Shown: one piece after another, positions 42,380-52,952 of the stretch
Layout: each line of letters starts with the position of its first letter
Numbering within the stretch: position 1 is the first letter of the stretch
NCBI GenBank assembly: GCA_903813345.2
Contig: CAIIXF020000009.1
Location: 15,649,759-15,713,758 of the forward strand
From: Owenia fusiformis
Taxonomy: Eukaryota > Annelida > Polychaeta > Sabellida > Oweniidae
DNA length: 64,000 nucleotides
Direction: 5' to 3'
Made by a program: the position numbers and the translations under genes
Notes under the pieces: generated by a model
Seen by the model: only the letters and a program-made list of their open reading frames with translations
The model's database searches: none
Told to the model about the DNA's origin: nothing

Positions 42380-43486
42380 TTAACATAGGTGCCTTATAGT
42401 CTGAATATAATTCAGACTAAATAGGATATAGTCTAATAAAAAATGGTTATTGGCTCCACGTCCACGACCACGGCCTTTATAGCCTCCACGGTAACCACGA
42501 CCTCGGTTACTGAAAACGCCTCTCAGTTGGGTTTTATTCATCTCGGAAATTTCCTTGACTTGTTTCGAGATATCGTCTCCGAATAGCCACTGAGTGATTG
42601 GGACGGATTTTGCGCATAGGTGTTTAAAACCCTGGTTGATTTCGTTTTTGAACAATTCTCGTCTGCGCATATTCAACTTCAGGTTCGCATACGTGCAGAA
42701 AAGTATATTTTCATATACCATTTCGGCGATATTCCCCAGCACGTCGTCGTATTCATCAGTATCTTTAGATAACGATTGTTTTAGGCCGTCCACTTTCTCA
42801 AGAGCACGTGACGAGGCAATTATGCCTTTCACCAGAGGTGATTGAACCTTCTGATATTTTATATCATTGGAGCGTACCTCAGACGTTACCCTTGCCCAAA
42901 TAGGTTCGTTTACCTTGGTAGTGCATAATAAGGGTACATTCTCGGGAGTTTTGTGCTCCTCCATTTTAGCGGTCATATCATCTTCGTCTGGCTTCGATTT
43001 CACAAGCTCCGTAACCATTTCGGCCATAAATTTATTTAACGGAGGGCCCATTTCCTCTTGTAACTTGGCCTTATCATGGATTTTCTTCATGAAAGTGGAC
43101 AGAGCATTAGCCTCGGAGTTTCCTTCATGTGTTTTACCAGAGGTTTCACACGAATCAACATCCATAGCATTATCAGACTGTTCATAATCCTCATCATAAT
43201 CAATTTGATTGGAAATATCCCAGGAGAATTTCATATCCTGAATTGCTTCGGTCATGCTATCTTTAATATTTCCTAGACCGACTGTCAATGCTTGCGTGAT
43301 GTCGTGGACTAATTTCACCGAGAGTCCAGAATCCTCATTTGATACACTTGGTGTATCTGTTACAGAAGACCTCTTAGAGGTGGTAGATTTACTAGTAGAC
43401 TTTGATTTACTAGAACCAGAATCCATGGTTACAGTTGGGGACATAAATAAATGACAGGTGGATTTGCTGAAGTGAGGATTTCCCAT
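42380..43486 (-). CDS. DIRS gag-like ORF1
   Basis: Open for 368 residues. A Ser/Thr/Lys-rich start (MDSGSSKSKSTSKSTTSKRS from about 43424 may be the real start) is followed by an acidic middle and a helical region (VKEISEMNKTQLRGVFSN). An RGG-like basic stretch (RGRGYRGGYKGRGRGRG) precedes a short hydrophobic end. Position upstream of RT and the basic RGG stretch fit the nucleic-acid-binding gag of DIRS elements. The reading ends at 42380; a further basic Lys/Ser/Gln-rich frame at 42069-41943 may belong to gag through splicing or frameshift. Confidence 0.7.
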   Translation of the reverse strand: MGNPHFSKSTCHLFMSPTVTMDSGSSKSKSTSKSTTSKRSSVTDTPSVSNEDSGLSVKLVHDITQALTVGLGNIKDSMTEAIQDMKFSWDISNQIDYDEDYEQSDNAMDVDSCETSGKTHEGNSEANALSTFMKKIHDKAKLQEEMGPPLNKFMAEMVTELVKSKPDEDDMTAKMEEHKTPENVPLLCTTKVNEPIWARVTSEVRSNDIKYQKVQSPLVKGIIASSRALEKVDGLKQSLSKDTDEYDDVLGNIAEMVYENILFCTYANLKLNMRRRELFKNEINQGFKHLCAKSVPITQWLFGDDISKQVKEISEMNKTQLRGVFSNRGRGYRGGYKGRGRGRGANNHFLLDYILFSLNYIQTIRHLC

Positions 43487-43668
43487 GTAAAAAATAAGAC
43501 AATTTACAAGAGGCCATAAATCAGTGGATGAGATTATACAAAATGTAAAATATACAAATTTTAAGGGATATGTATCTAGACAATATTGGAAATTATGGGC
43601 TTTCAGACCACCATAATTAGGAAATGGTGATCGAAAATCGACCTGTCATTTATTTTTGTCCCCAACTG
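43434..43668. repeat. Inverted repeat in the DIRS 5' region
   Basis: 'gttggggacataaataaatg' + 'acaggt' near 43436-43462 pairs with 'acctgtcatttatttttgtc' near 43640-43668. The segment at 43534-43580 resembles 37131-37177 in helicase intron 1. A 40-codon frame starting MMAEAQVSSPKQGKKTPTT reads through it on the - strand from 43728. Confidence 0.5.
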
Positions 43669-44156
43669 TAGTGTAGTTGGCGTTTTCTTTCCCTGTTTGG
43701 GACTAGAAACTTGTGCTTCAGCCATCATAAAAATTCCACGTGGTATAATTTAGCTTGCCACGTAGGTCTATTCAAATAACACACCTGAATAGAATTGACT
43801 CAATTATGAGCTTTGCGTTGTAATTGGTTGACCAAATAGGCTTAGCACAGTATATACGCATTCAATATTGAATGCTTCACTGAACACACGTTACAAATTT
43901 AGAAAATTCTCATAACGTACCAATGAATAAGGTTGTATCAATGTACATGTATACTAGTAAGTTGTAAACTTACTGAGGGAAATGGATTCCTAATATAAAT
44001 ATCCCTGCAATTTTGCAGTTAAGTTCAATTTTGAACTGATGTGAAATAATTATATTTCAAACATGAACATGTGAAGCTGCTTTGAGCCCACGTCTGTTCT
44101 CTTTGCGTGTCTGCAACACACTGATTACTTATTAGTCTGTTGCGTGCGCAATGCTT

Positions 44157-44194
44157 TCTCACGTGATCTCCTTGAATATGTAACATGGTAGAAT
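44157..44194 (-). repeat. DIRS right inverted terminal repeat
   Basis: TCTCACGTGATCTCCTTGAA to GGTAGAAT; exact inverse of the left end. The 36 bases just inside it recur in the palindrome at 38.4 kb. Confidence 0.85.
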
Positions 44195-45936
44195 ACAAAC
44201 AACTTTGCCATCTTTCAATGACATTGATAAAAACTTGATAAATAAAGCTTGACAGATCGAAAATATTTTTTGATAATTTATTGTAAGCTTTGATGCGGTC
44301 CATTTGAGCTGTTGCTTGTGTCAAATGAAAGATAAGATTCTTATCAATACATTGGACATACTATGAAATTTTAATGCAAGTCTTTATTTAGCCCATAAAT
44401 GTTGAAAATTCCCTAAGTGAGCCTTTAAAGTGTCTCACATATATTCGATCAAAGCTTGCCATGCAAACATGTTAGTCTACTTTACTGGCCCCCCTTGCTG
44501 TAACAAGGAACCCAAAACACATTAAAACGTAAACCGATAAACCAATTAGTCACTTCACTATGAAAGTGGGGGTGTTAGCAAATGTGTATTAGCAGAATAC
44601 GCTGTAGTATGTGTGCATGGGCTAACACAATATCAGTGGTCATTTACTGTGTCAACTTAGTAACCCTTGCATATCGTGCTCACTCAAGTATTGAATAATT
44701 TTTTTATGATCTAAATGTTCGTGGTTAACAAAAAAATGTGATATATTTTAGTTAGAAATACATTAATTAATATATTCATTCAAACAGCACTAGAATGCGG
44801 GAAGAAAGAGCAATGGTGACAAAATGCAGACAGAATTTTCCGTAAGGGTTTCAAACATTTCTGAACACAATCATACATGTACTTCATGTGTACTGTTATT
44901 TTTAGTGCTGTATTTATAGATATAATTTCACGTATTAAAATCATATTTTCCAGCAATGACTTCAAATTCGGAACCACACCCATATCACATTTTCTTCAAT
45001 AACTCCAAACATGTGTAAACATTGACCATGTGCATATAAATTCAGATTTCACGAGCTCTTTCCCATTCGAGTACCTCATACACCCCTGCATGGATTTGAG
45101 TTGGATTCGCCTTTTAACTCAAATATATGATATGTAAATAAAGGTTAAATACGAACAGAATAAACGATTGTGTTTTCTGCCAGTCAGTGTTACCCCCCTT
45201 ACCCAGCTCTATAGCACGGTATAGGGTGACCTGATTATACAAATGAGAAGACCCCGTTGGGTTCCCGTCAGAACCATCAAAACTGGCGCGGACAATGTTC
45301 GTTAAGTGTTGTTTCTCAACGTTTCGTGACCAAAATTCACTTAACTATAGGAAATGTGTTAGGCCAAAAAAGACCTTAAGGCCCCAAAAAGTGGGCCTTT
45401 TTGATTATTACTGGGCCTTTAAAGGCTTTATTTTTTAATTTTAGGGTTTTAGGGGCTCAAAATTCACCAGGACTTAAAGCATTTGGAGTTACAAAGTATG
45501 TTATCATCACATAAACAGAATTTCATGTAAAATATAACATTGTATCACGATTAATTTTGCATTGTTAATTTAATTCTGTTTTTTCTATAATTCCTATATA
45601 CAGGGTGTCCGGAAAGTAAAGATACAAATTCTCTAATTTTAAGAAATTTAGGATGTTTGTAATGAAATTGCTACAGGTTGTAGAGGAACACATTATTACA
45701 ATGTGTCTACCAACTCTCATCGCATATGGTCTAAACCGATTAAAGTTACGGTTGTCATGGTTACGGAGATGAGAGGTATTTGGAGCAGTCCCAGAACATT
45801 GCTAAAATCTGATGAATTGTTAAAATATAACCATTTGAAAAAGTGTTCATCATTGTGTTTTCTATCAATGTTTTGCTTTCTTCAATATTGTATTATTGTT
45901 GCTATTATGTTCTCTTATGTATAATGGTGTCATTGA
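44195..45936. other. Unannotated AT-rich stretch
   Basis: No gene found. 'acagggtgtccggaaagtaa' at about 45600 resembles a mariner-type end, but no partner was found nearby. Confidence 0.4.
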
Positions 45937-45938
45937 TA

Positions 45939-46811
45939 CACTCCCCTCCATAAGTTTGGCAACCTTTTTTCTCCATTGAACTACGTGTTAAAGCCTCTTT
46001 ACCTTTGAATTTTTATTTACTTTACCGGCGATGAAATAACTTATGATATTGATGGAAACGTAATTTGACTTTATTTCCAATACCTTCAAATTTTCTCAAT
46101 TTTTTCCTCAATTACAATTGGTCGAAAATTGATGATAAATTTGATGAATTTTTGAAAATCGTCATTCTCATGTAATCCAATGGGAAATGGAGGGTTCGGG
46201 GCAAATCAGAAATCAGGATATCTTTTCAGTAAAAGATTCAGCAAAAAATATTTTATATAGAAAATTGAATTGTCTAACTTTTTTGAACACTAAGTGTTTA
46301 GTTTATTTGATGAATATTAAAGTTACAGCGCTTCAAAGTCATTTTTGAAAATTATTTTTCGCCTCCTGTGTTATTTCAATGGGAGAGGTTTTTTGAAAAA
46401 CAATTTTGACTTTAAAGCCCTATAACTTTGTTGAACCTGAAGAAACATATCAATTTTTTGTTAAATAAAGTTAGCAAATTCAATTACCTGCCTAACTCGT
46501 ATTTTTTGCAAGGACTCGGATGGATGGATATTCTGTCATATGACTTGCGGCAAACCTACCATTTCCCATTGGTTAACATGGGAATGTTGATTTTCAAAAA
46601 TTCATCAAATTCATCATCAATTTTCGACCTATTGTAATTGAGGAAAAAAATTAAGAAAATTTAGAGGTATTGGAATTAAAGTCAAATTACGTTTCCATCA
46701 ATAGTATAAGTATTTTCATCGCAGGTTAAGTAAATAAAATTTCAAAGGTAAAGCGGCTTTAACACGTAGTTCAATGGGGGAAAAAGGTTGCCAAACTTAT
46801 GGAGGGGAGTT
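45939..46811. mobile_element. TA-flanked foldback MITE (Tc1/mariner-like)
   Basis: CACTCCCCTCCATAAGTTTG at 45939 and its complement ending 46811 open arms of about 250 bp. TA flanks both sides (45937-45938, 46812-46813). The 'AAGTTTGG' core resembles Tc1-type ends. A related end (CATTCCTCTCCAAAAGTTTG) starts at 63748. Confidence 0.7.
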
Positions 46812-47102
46812 TACATGTCAGAACTATGTTATGTCACCAGTACAATCAAAGAATAATTATACAAGTGCTTAGAATAATTATAATAGTTCCCTGGGTTAAT
46901 AAGGAAGGTCAATATTCCACCTCCACAATACACCAATTCACAAAGCAAAACCAACAAATCCCAAAATGGAGTGTCTTGACATTAAACCTTTTGTACAACA
47001 CTCAGACCCATAGTACTCCGATGGACATTTTTCACATACTTTAAACTTGAGTTAGCCCGCTCTACGCCAGCTATGGATTTGCATTAGCGCACTAACACGG
47101 TG

Positions 47103-48345
47103 CCCATGTCAAGCTGCGCGCCTAAGTAGGCGCGCAGTTTGTTTCGATCACAAACTGCGTGCCTAACAACATTGCATCATTTAAGTTGGAGTCTGTATTT
47201 TGAAACGTAATTAAAAGACATTTATCCTGCATTGTTTTCTTGTTCATTGCGTTCATTCTGTGGCGAATGTACGAATCTTGCAAATACTAGCAAAAACTAT
47301 GTGCAAATGAATCTAAGTTTTAAAACATAAGCAAATTAATGGCATTTTCGTCACTGATTTAACGGGAATTTATACGTAAATCAATCTAGCACTTTAAACA
47401 TAAATGACAAATACTTTAGACTCGTTTTATATTTAATTCCTTACGCATTTATCATGTATAATTCAAAATATTTCGAGATAAAACAGATAATCAGGAGATT
47501 AAAAAGAAATAAACCACAAACTGCGCGCCTATTTTAGCCAGAAATTACAAATTGTGCGCATACACTATTAAAACTACATATTATCATTGGAATTTCTACA
47601 GAGGCACGTGTAGGTGTTTTTCATATAGCTTTGGAAATTTTGTTTTATCGTCAGATTTTATGACATTTTCATATTGAAAGTCAAAATGTATAATAGAAGT
47701 GAAAATTAAGTTGGGAACGAAAGAATCTTTTATTTTCAGATCACCATCTTGGTGGATGGACTGTCATAGTGTTTCAATTTTGGGGTTCTACTATTAGACA
47801 CATATGTACCTTACATATGGCGCTTACGTTTTCTAATAATACAAAACAAGCTTGGATAGGCAAGCTTGGAAATAATAGGCACGCAGTTTGGGAAATACAT
47901 GTGAATATAGGCGCGCAGTTTGACAAGAAAAATGTTTAAATCACGTTTATGGCGTATTATCTTTTTGAACACAAACTATGCTGCTTTAATCAGATGGAGT
48001 GATCCTATATATTCTAGCATACACAGACACAATGGCTGAATAAACGGCAAATGACGATAAAAAGACATAGATATAACTTTACACTGTAAATTTTGAACAC
48101 AGAAGTTACTTAAGACCCTTATATTGAGATAACTAGGTTTACATCGGGAATAACATTGGGTACTATGAGTAAATTAAGTTCATCTTCACAGAATGGCACT
48201 ATCTTTAGAACGAGACTAACCTTGTATTTTTCGTATTTTGGCTCTTTTTGGGAGTCGTGTCCTCCCTGTCTTCCATTTTAAAATATGCACGCAGTTTGTC
48301 AGAGTTTCAAACTGCGTGCCTAGTAGGCACGCTGCTTGACATGGG
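47103..48345. mobile_element. Element with GCGCGCC double-palindrome ends
   Basis: Ends CCCATGTCAAGCTGCGCGCC + TAAGTAGGCGCGCAGTTTG (47103-47141) and the inverse (48308-48345). Each end is itself a small palindrome. The motif AAACTGCG(C/T)GCCT or its inverse recurs inside near 47155, 47520, 47880, 47905, 48290 and 48310. Non-coding. Confidence 0.7.
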
Positions 48346-49973
48346 ATCGTGACTAAGACGTCTTACACTCAAGAGCTCTCGGCTAAGAGCGCTTAGCTAA
48401 CACGTTTTAGGACCCTAGTCATAGCCAAGACGTCTTAGCGTTAAAACGTTTTACAAGCGAGTGTAAATCCATCGGTTTTAGCTAAGAGCTCTTAGTCCGT
48501 TTTTTGCGTTTCGCCGAACGAAACATTTGAAACTTTCCATTTACATATGTCGCATGATCCTTTATTTTGACTTATCTCTTGTTCCCAATATCATCCCAAA
48601 ATTATTGAGAAGACTTATTTGCCTGGCGATTTATCATAATCCTAATTTATGCTCTCTTTCATGCTTTTAACAATGCTGTCTTTGGGACATATTTTTCTGA
48701 AACCGATGCATTCTTTAGTACAAAGTCGGGTACAAAGCATAAAAGCAGGAAAGGAATAGCTATATTGACTGAACCGTCGTTCAACCAGTATTGAACTGCT
48801 TTTTTCATTTTACATGTATACCTACATATCTCTAAGACGTTTTGGGAAAACAGGTGTAAACTCGATCTTATTTCCTAAGACGTCTTGAAAATGGTAATGT
48901 AAACTCAACTTAATTTTTCTAAAACGTTTTAGCCAAAACGTCTTGGCCGGCCGGGATGCTGCGCGTAGTGTAAATTGGGCTTGAATTCAATGTTCCCTCT
49001 ATGGTTTCTGGCTTCGTCGGATGATCCTTCCACACCCTTTCCCAAAGTTTCATTTCTTGGTAAAAGGAGACTTGATGTGGCATGTCATCCTTATGATATT
49101 CAAAAATAGCCTTGCCTGTTTCATTTGAAATAGGAAATGTTGCGTTGTTTGGTACAGAGACATTATCTATATGTCTCTGTTTGGTATCAAAGAAAGACCC
49201 TTAATAGCTGTATCATTTGTGTCAGATATTTCTCATTTGGAATTGCATGTTGAGGGAATCCATAAATGGGATGAACATTTCCCGTTTAAAGTATTCTTTT
49301 GGGGCATCGCCAGGGATAGGCCTATTGTTTCTCTGCGTCTGTTGGCCACAACGACGGGCCGGGGGGATAGATAAACTGGTGCCAGCTAGATTTAACATAT
49401 CATTTGCTTTTTGGTACAATCTTTTAAAATCTCCGTCGGTGTTATTAACTTGAACACGTGTATTTTCTCAATGTATCGCTTACTGAATTCACAAGCGAAT
49501 ATGCTTGTAAAATATCCACCGAAGATCCCTGTAATTTTGAAGATAAACCTCGCATGTATCAAAAGCATGTTTAAGGCTGTCTAAAATGCCACAATAAAAT
49601 TGGAATCTGTTATGCGTTTAGATGGACCATACTGTGTACTTACAGCTTTCATATCCCATCCTGGTTAAGTACATATTTATCAAGACATGCTAAAATAGGC
49701 TCATATACACAGGCTGGTATCGAAAAATTTGTCCGCTTTGACGGAGCGTGCTATTTTGCATAGAAACACTAAGAAACCCACACTATTTATTTTTCTTTTA
49801 CTCTTTTACTTTTTTTTTAACTTATGTTACGCTATACCGAAGAAAGTTACCTACTCCATACAATGGATATATCATATATAGCCACAGTATCATACTCCAA
49901 AATGTACCATTTCTTTTATTTCTTTTTAATTGTACAATATAGTGAAACGATAATATTTACATTTGTTTTCAGG
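48346..49973. other. Stretch with AAGACGTCTT palindromes
   Basis: AAGACGTCTT at about 48356, 48428 and 48882, plus 'aaaacgttttag'/'aagagctcttag' palindromes at 48380-48510 and 48930-48960. No gene. Confidence 0.5.
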
Positions 49974-51021
49974 ATAACTCTGAAGGTATTAATGAGATCT
50001 TGATGTATTTTTTTTATAAAAAATAATGTTTAAATATTTTGTCCACTGTGACGGAGCAGTTTTAATTGTGAACTACGCAAAGAATTTAAGATTCAAATTA
50101 TATCTTTTAAAAGTACCCTTAGAGGAGAGAACGTCTCAAATCACTTTCCTAAATTATGACAGATAGTCTGGGAGATCTGGGGTAATGTAAATCCGAGATA
50201 TAAAAACGACCACTCATTTTCGGAGGTTTGTACTGAAATCAACATAAATCAACATGGTGTAAACTCATATCATAATATTTCTAATACGTTTTCGCCAAGA
50301 CGTCTTGGACGTAAATAGGGCTAATATGAATTTATTCGAAATAGCGCACAGACACCCTGCATTCAGACAGATGTATACCTTTTACAACATAATATTACTG
50401 TTTTTAAGATGATCCCAATACAGATTTAATTTTCAATTATTTGAAATTCATGCCTCATTGTTTTGCATTGTCTAAAATATAAAAAAGTCTTGGTAAACGT
50501 GCTGCACGGTAAAACATGTATCAATGAACATTGATTTGACTTCTGTTGCCTCTCTGGAGTGAATATCTACCAACTTGGAACATATTTTTTGGGGCTCCAT
50601 ATGTGTTCACTTTAGAACGTAGTGATTGAGCGTGGAAACCGACGATGAGAAGGCACTACGAGATGCAAATACCCTATACTGAAATGAAGTAGACTATCAT
50701 TTTAATGAGCTACCATGCATAAGTTGGATTGCAGTACAAAATGAGAAAAAGCTTAAAGAGTGGTCGTATATCGTATATCTCAGAATTTGAATGGTTTACT
50801 TTTATTACGTTTCATTTTTCAGAATACTTTACAAAAGAGATTTGACACGTTTGCTCCTCTAAAGTGTAGTTGTAAAAGATATATTATTTATCTTTATTTC
50901 TTAACGTATTCAGATTTGAAACTGCTCCGTCACAACGGACACAAAATTTAAACATTACTTTTTATCTAAAAAATTAAAAATACCCAATTCATCAAGATCT
51001 CAATAATACCTTCAGAGTTAT
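49974..51021. repeat. Foldback with ~250-bp arms
   Basis: 49974-50215 pairs with 50758-51021 at moderate identity (ATAACTCTGAAGGTATTA and complement, 'ctgtgacggagcag' and complement, ACGACCACTC and complement). The loop holds another AAGACGTCTT near 50298. Confidence 0.65.
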
Positions 51022-51041
51022 GCTGAGAGCATATGTAAACC

Positions 51042-52489
51042 AGAACAACGGCAACGCCAAAGCAAATCCCATCGAACAGAAATGGCTGGCATTTTTACAA
51101 ACAAAATGTATAGCAAAAATCATTAAATAACACCCATAAGAGAGGCCACCATTTTCAAAATGGTTGCTCACTAGCCAAGTTGTCATCAGAAGAAGTAAAA
51201 TGCTTTGAAGTAGCCACATATAGGATTTTCAAAAAATCCACACACATACATGTAAATGCTGGCAATTTTTTTAAAATGGCCGCCTACTACACAAAATGTC
51301 ATAAGACAGTATGCAATCCTTACGAGTATTCACATATCAAATATGAGAAAATCGCCCTATTTCTTGTTGAATTATAATAAAAATGTAAAATAACACACAT
51401 AAAAATTGTGGTCATTTTTCAAAATGGCCGACTACTCCCCAAAGTTTTTTTAGACAATGTGCCATGCTTAAAGTATTCACATATCAAATATGAACAAAAT
51501 CGCTCCAATTCTTTTCGAGTTAAAGTAAAAAATGTAAAATTGACAGCCATTTTTTAAAATGGCCACCTCCTACGCGAAGTGTCGTGAGACAGTGTGCAAG
51601 GCTCATAAGTATTCACATATCAAATATGAACAAAATCGCTTCACTTCTTTAGTTATACTAAAAAAGTAAAAAATGGTGGCCAATTTCAAAATGGCCGCCT
51701 ACTGCCAAAGTGTCATTAGACAGTGTGCCATGCTTATAGTATTCACATATAAAATATGAACAAAATCGCTCCACTACTTTTCAAGTTGCAGCAAAAATCG
51801 TAATAAAAATGTAAAATAACACACATAAAAATGGCGGCCATTTTTCAAAATGGCCGCCTACAACCAAAAATGTCATTAGACTTTGTGCCATGCTTAAAGT
51901 ATTCACATACCAAATATGAAAAAATCGCTCCACTACTTTTCAAGTTACATCAAAAATCGTAAAATGACGTGCAAAGGCAGCCATTTTTCAAGATGGCTGC
52001 CATGTATTTCTTCTGTATTTACAGCTTAATCAATGTCCTTTATAACTTTTTTACATTTAAAACATATTGCTATTACAGTTTTATATGCAGTACCTAAATT
52101 ACTGTAAAATCGGCACTAAAATGGCCGCCATGTCTAAATGAGCGGCCATTTTGAAAACCGGTTTTTGAGCAGAACTTCTACCCAGTGTATGCCCTAAGGA
52201 TTCCAGAGCTGCTGGTCAAAAAGGCATTACTGACCAGTTGCAATGTTATTTTCCTATACCTAGTGAAAAAATCAACTGGTCAGTATCAAAAGTAACCAGA
52301 TAATGACCAGCTGTCCGACGCTTAAGGCGTGCCCTGCTTCTACCTCCATTAAGTAAGCCTATATGTGTATAAAATATGAACAAAATCGGGCCAACGGTAT
52401 TTGAGTTATTGCCCGGACGGACGTACGTACGGACGGACAGAAGGAGGCGTTCCCTATATCCCTCCGAACTTCGTTCAATGGGATAATAA
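51042..52489 (+). mobile_element. Full-length pearl-like element (CCATCGAAC family)
   Basis: Starts 'aacaacggcaacgccaaagc' and AAATCCCATCGAAC. About six tandem units of AATGGCNGCC..., 'gtcattagacagtgtgccat' and 'caaatatgaacaaaatcgct' (period about 115-165) follow. It ends with a GGACGGACGTACGTACGGAC tract (near 52416) and 'cgaacttcgttcaatgggat'. The longest copy in the window, 1.45 kb. Confidence 0.7.
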
Positions 52490-52952
52490 TATCATGTCAC
52501 TATATTGTACCATTCCCTTAGCAAAACCGCATGCATGCAAAGTCCATGCGATTTTTCCATGCAATACCCATGCAAAACACATGCAGCAGAATTTTAACTC
52601 ATTAAAAAAAACCATGCAACATCCATTCAAATCCATGCAAAGTCCATGCAACATCCATTCAAATCCATGCAAAGTCCATGCGACATCCATTCAAATCCAT
52701 GCAAAGCACGTTAATCCACATGCAAAGTCCATGCAGGCAGCGAAAAATATTGTTAATAAGTTCCATGCAATGTCCATGCAAAATTGCATGCATCTGCATG
52801 GATTTATATGAAAACCATGCAATCCACATGCAATATTGCATGGACTCGCATGATCCATGCAACATCCATTCAAATCCATGCAAAGTCCATGCAAAATCCA
52901 TTCAAATCCATGCAAAGTCCATGCGGCATCCATTCAAATCCATGCAAAGCAC

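Larger units (their letters stand above)
38735..44194 (-). mobile_element. DIRS-type tyrosine-recombinase retrotransposon
   Basis: Perfect 38-bp inverted terminal repeats at 38735-38772 and 44157-44194 enclose, on the - strand, a gag-like ORF, reverse transcriptase, RNase H and an overlapping tyrosine recombinase. That set and order defines the DIRS order, which integrates through a circular DNA intermediate by recombination rather than with an integrase. No direct target duplication is expected. Stops and frameshifts make this copy non-autonomous. Confidence 0.88.

Noticed and set aside
45595-45625. Mariner-like terminal sequence 'cagggtgtccggaaagta'
   Set aside because: No inverted partner or transposase within reach, so not annotated as an element.
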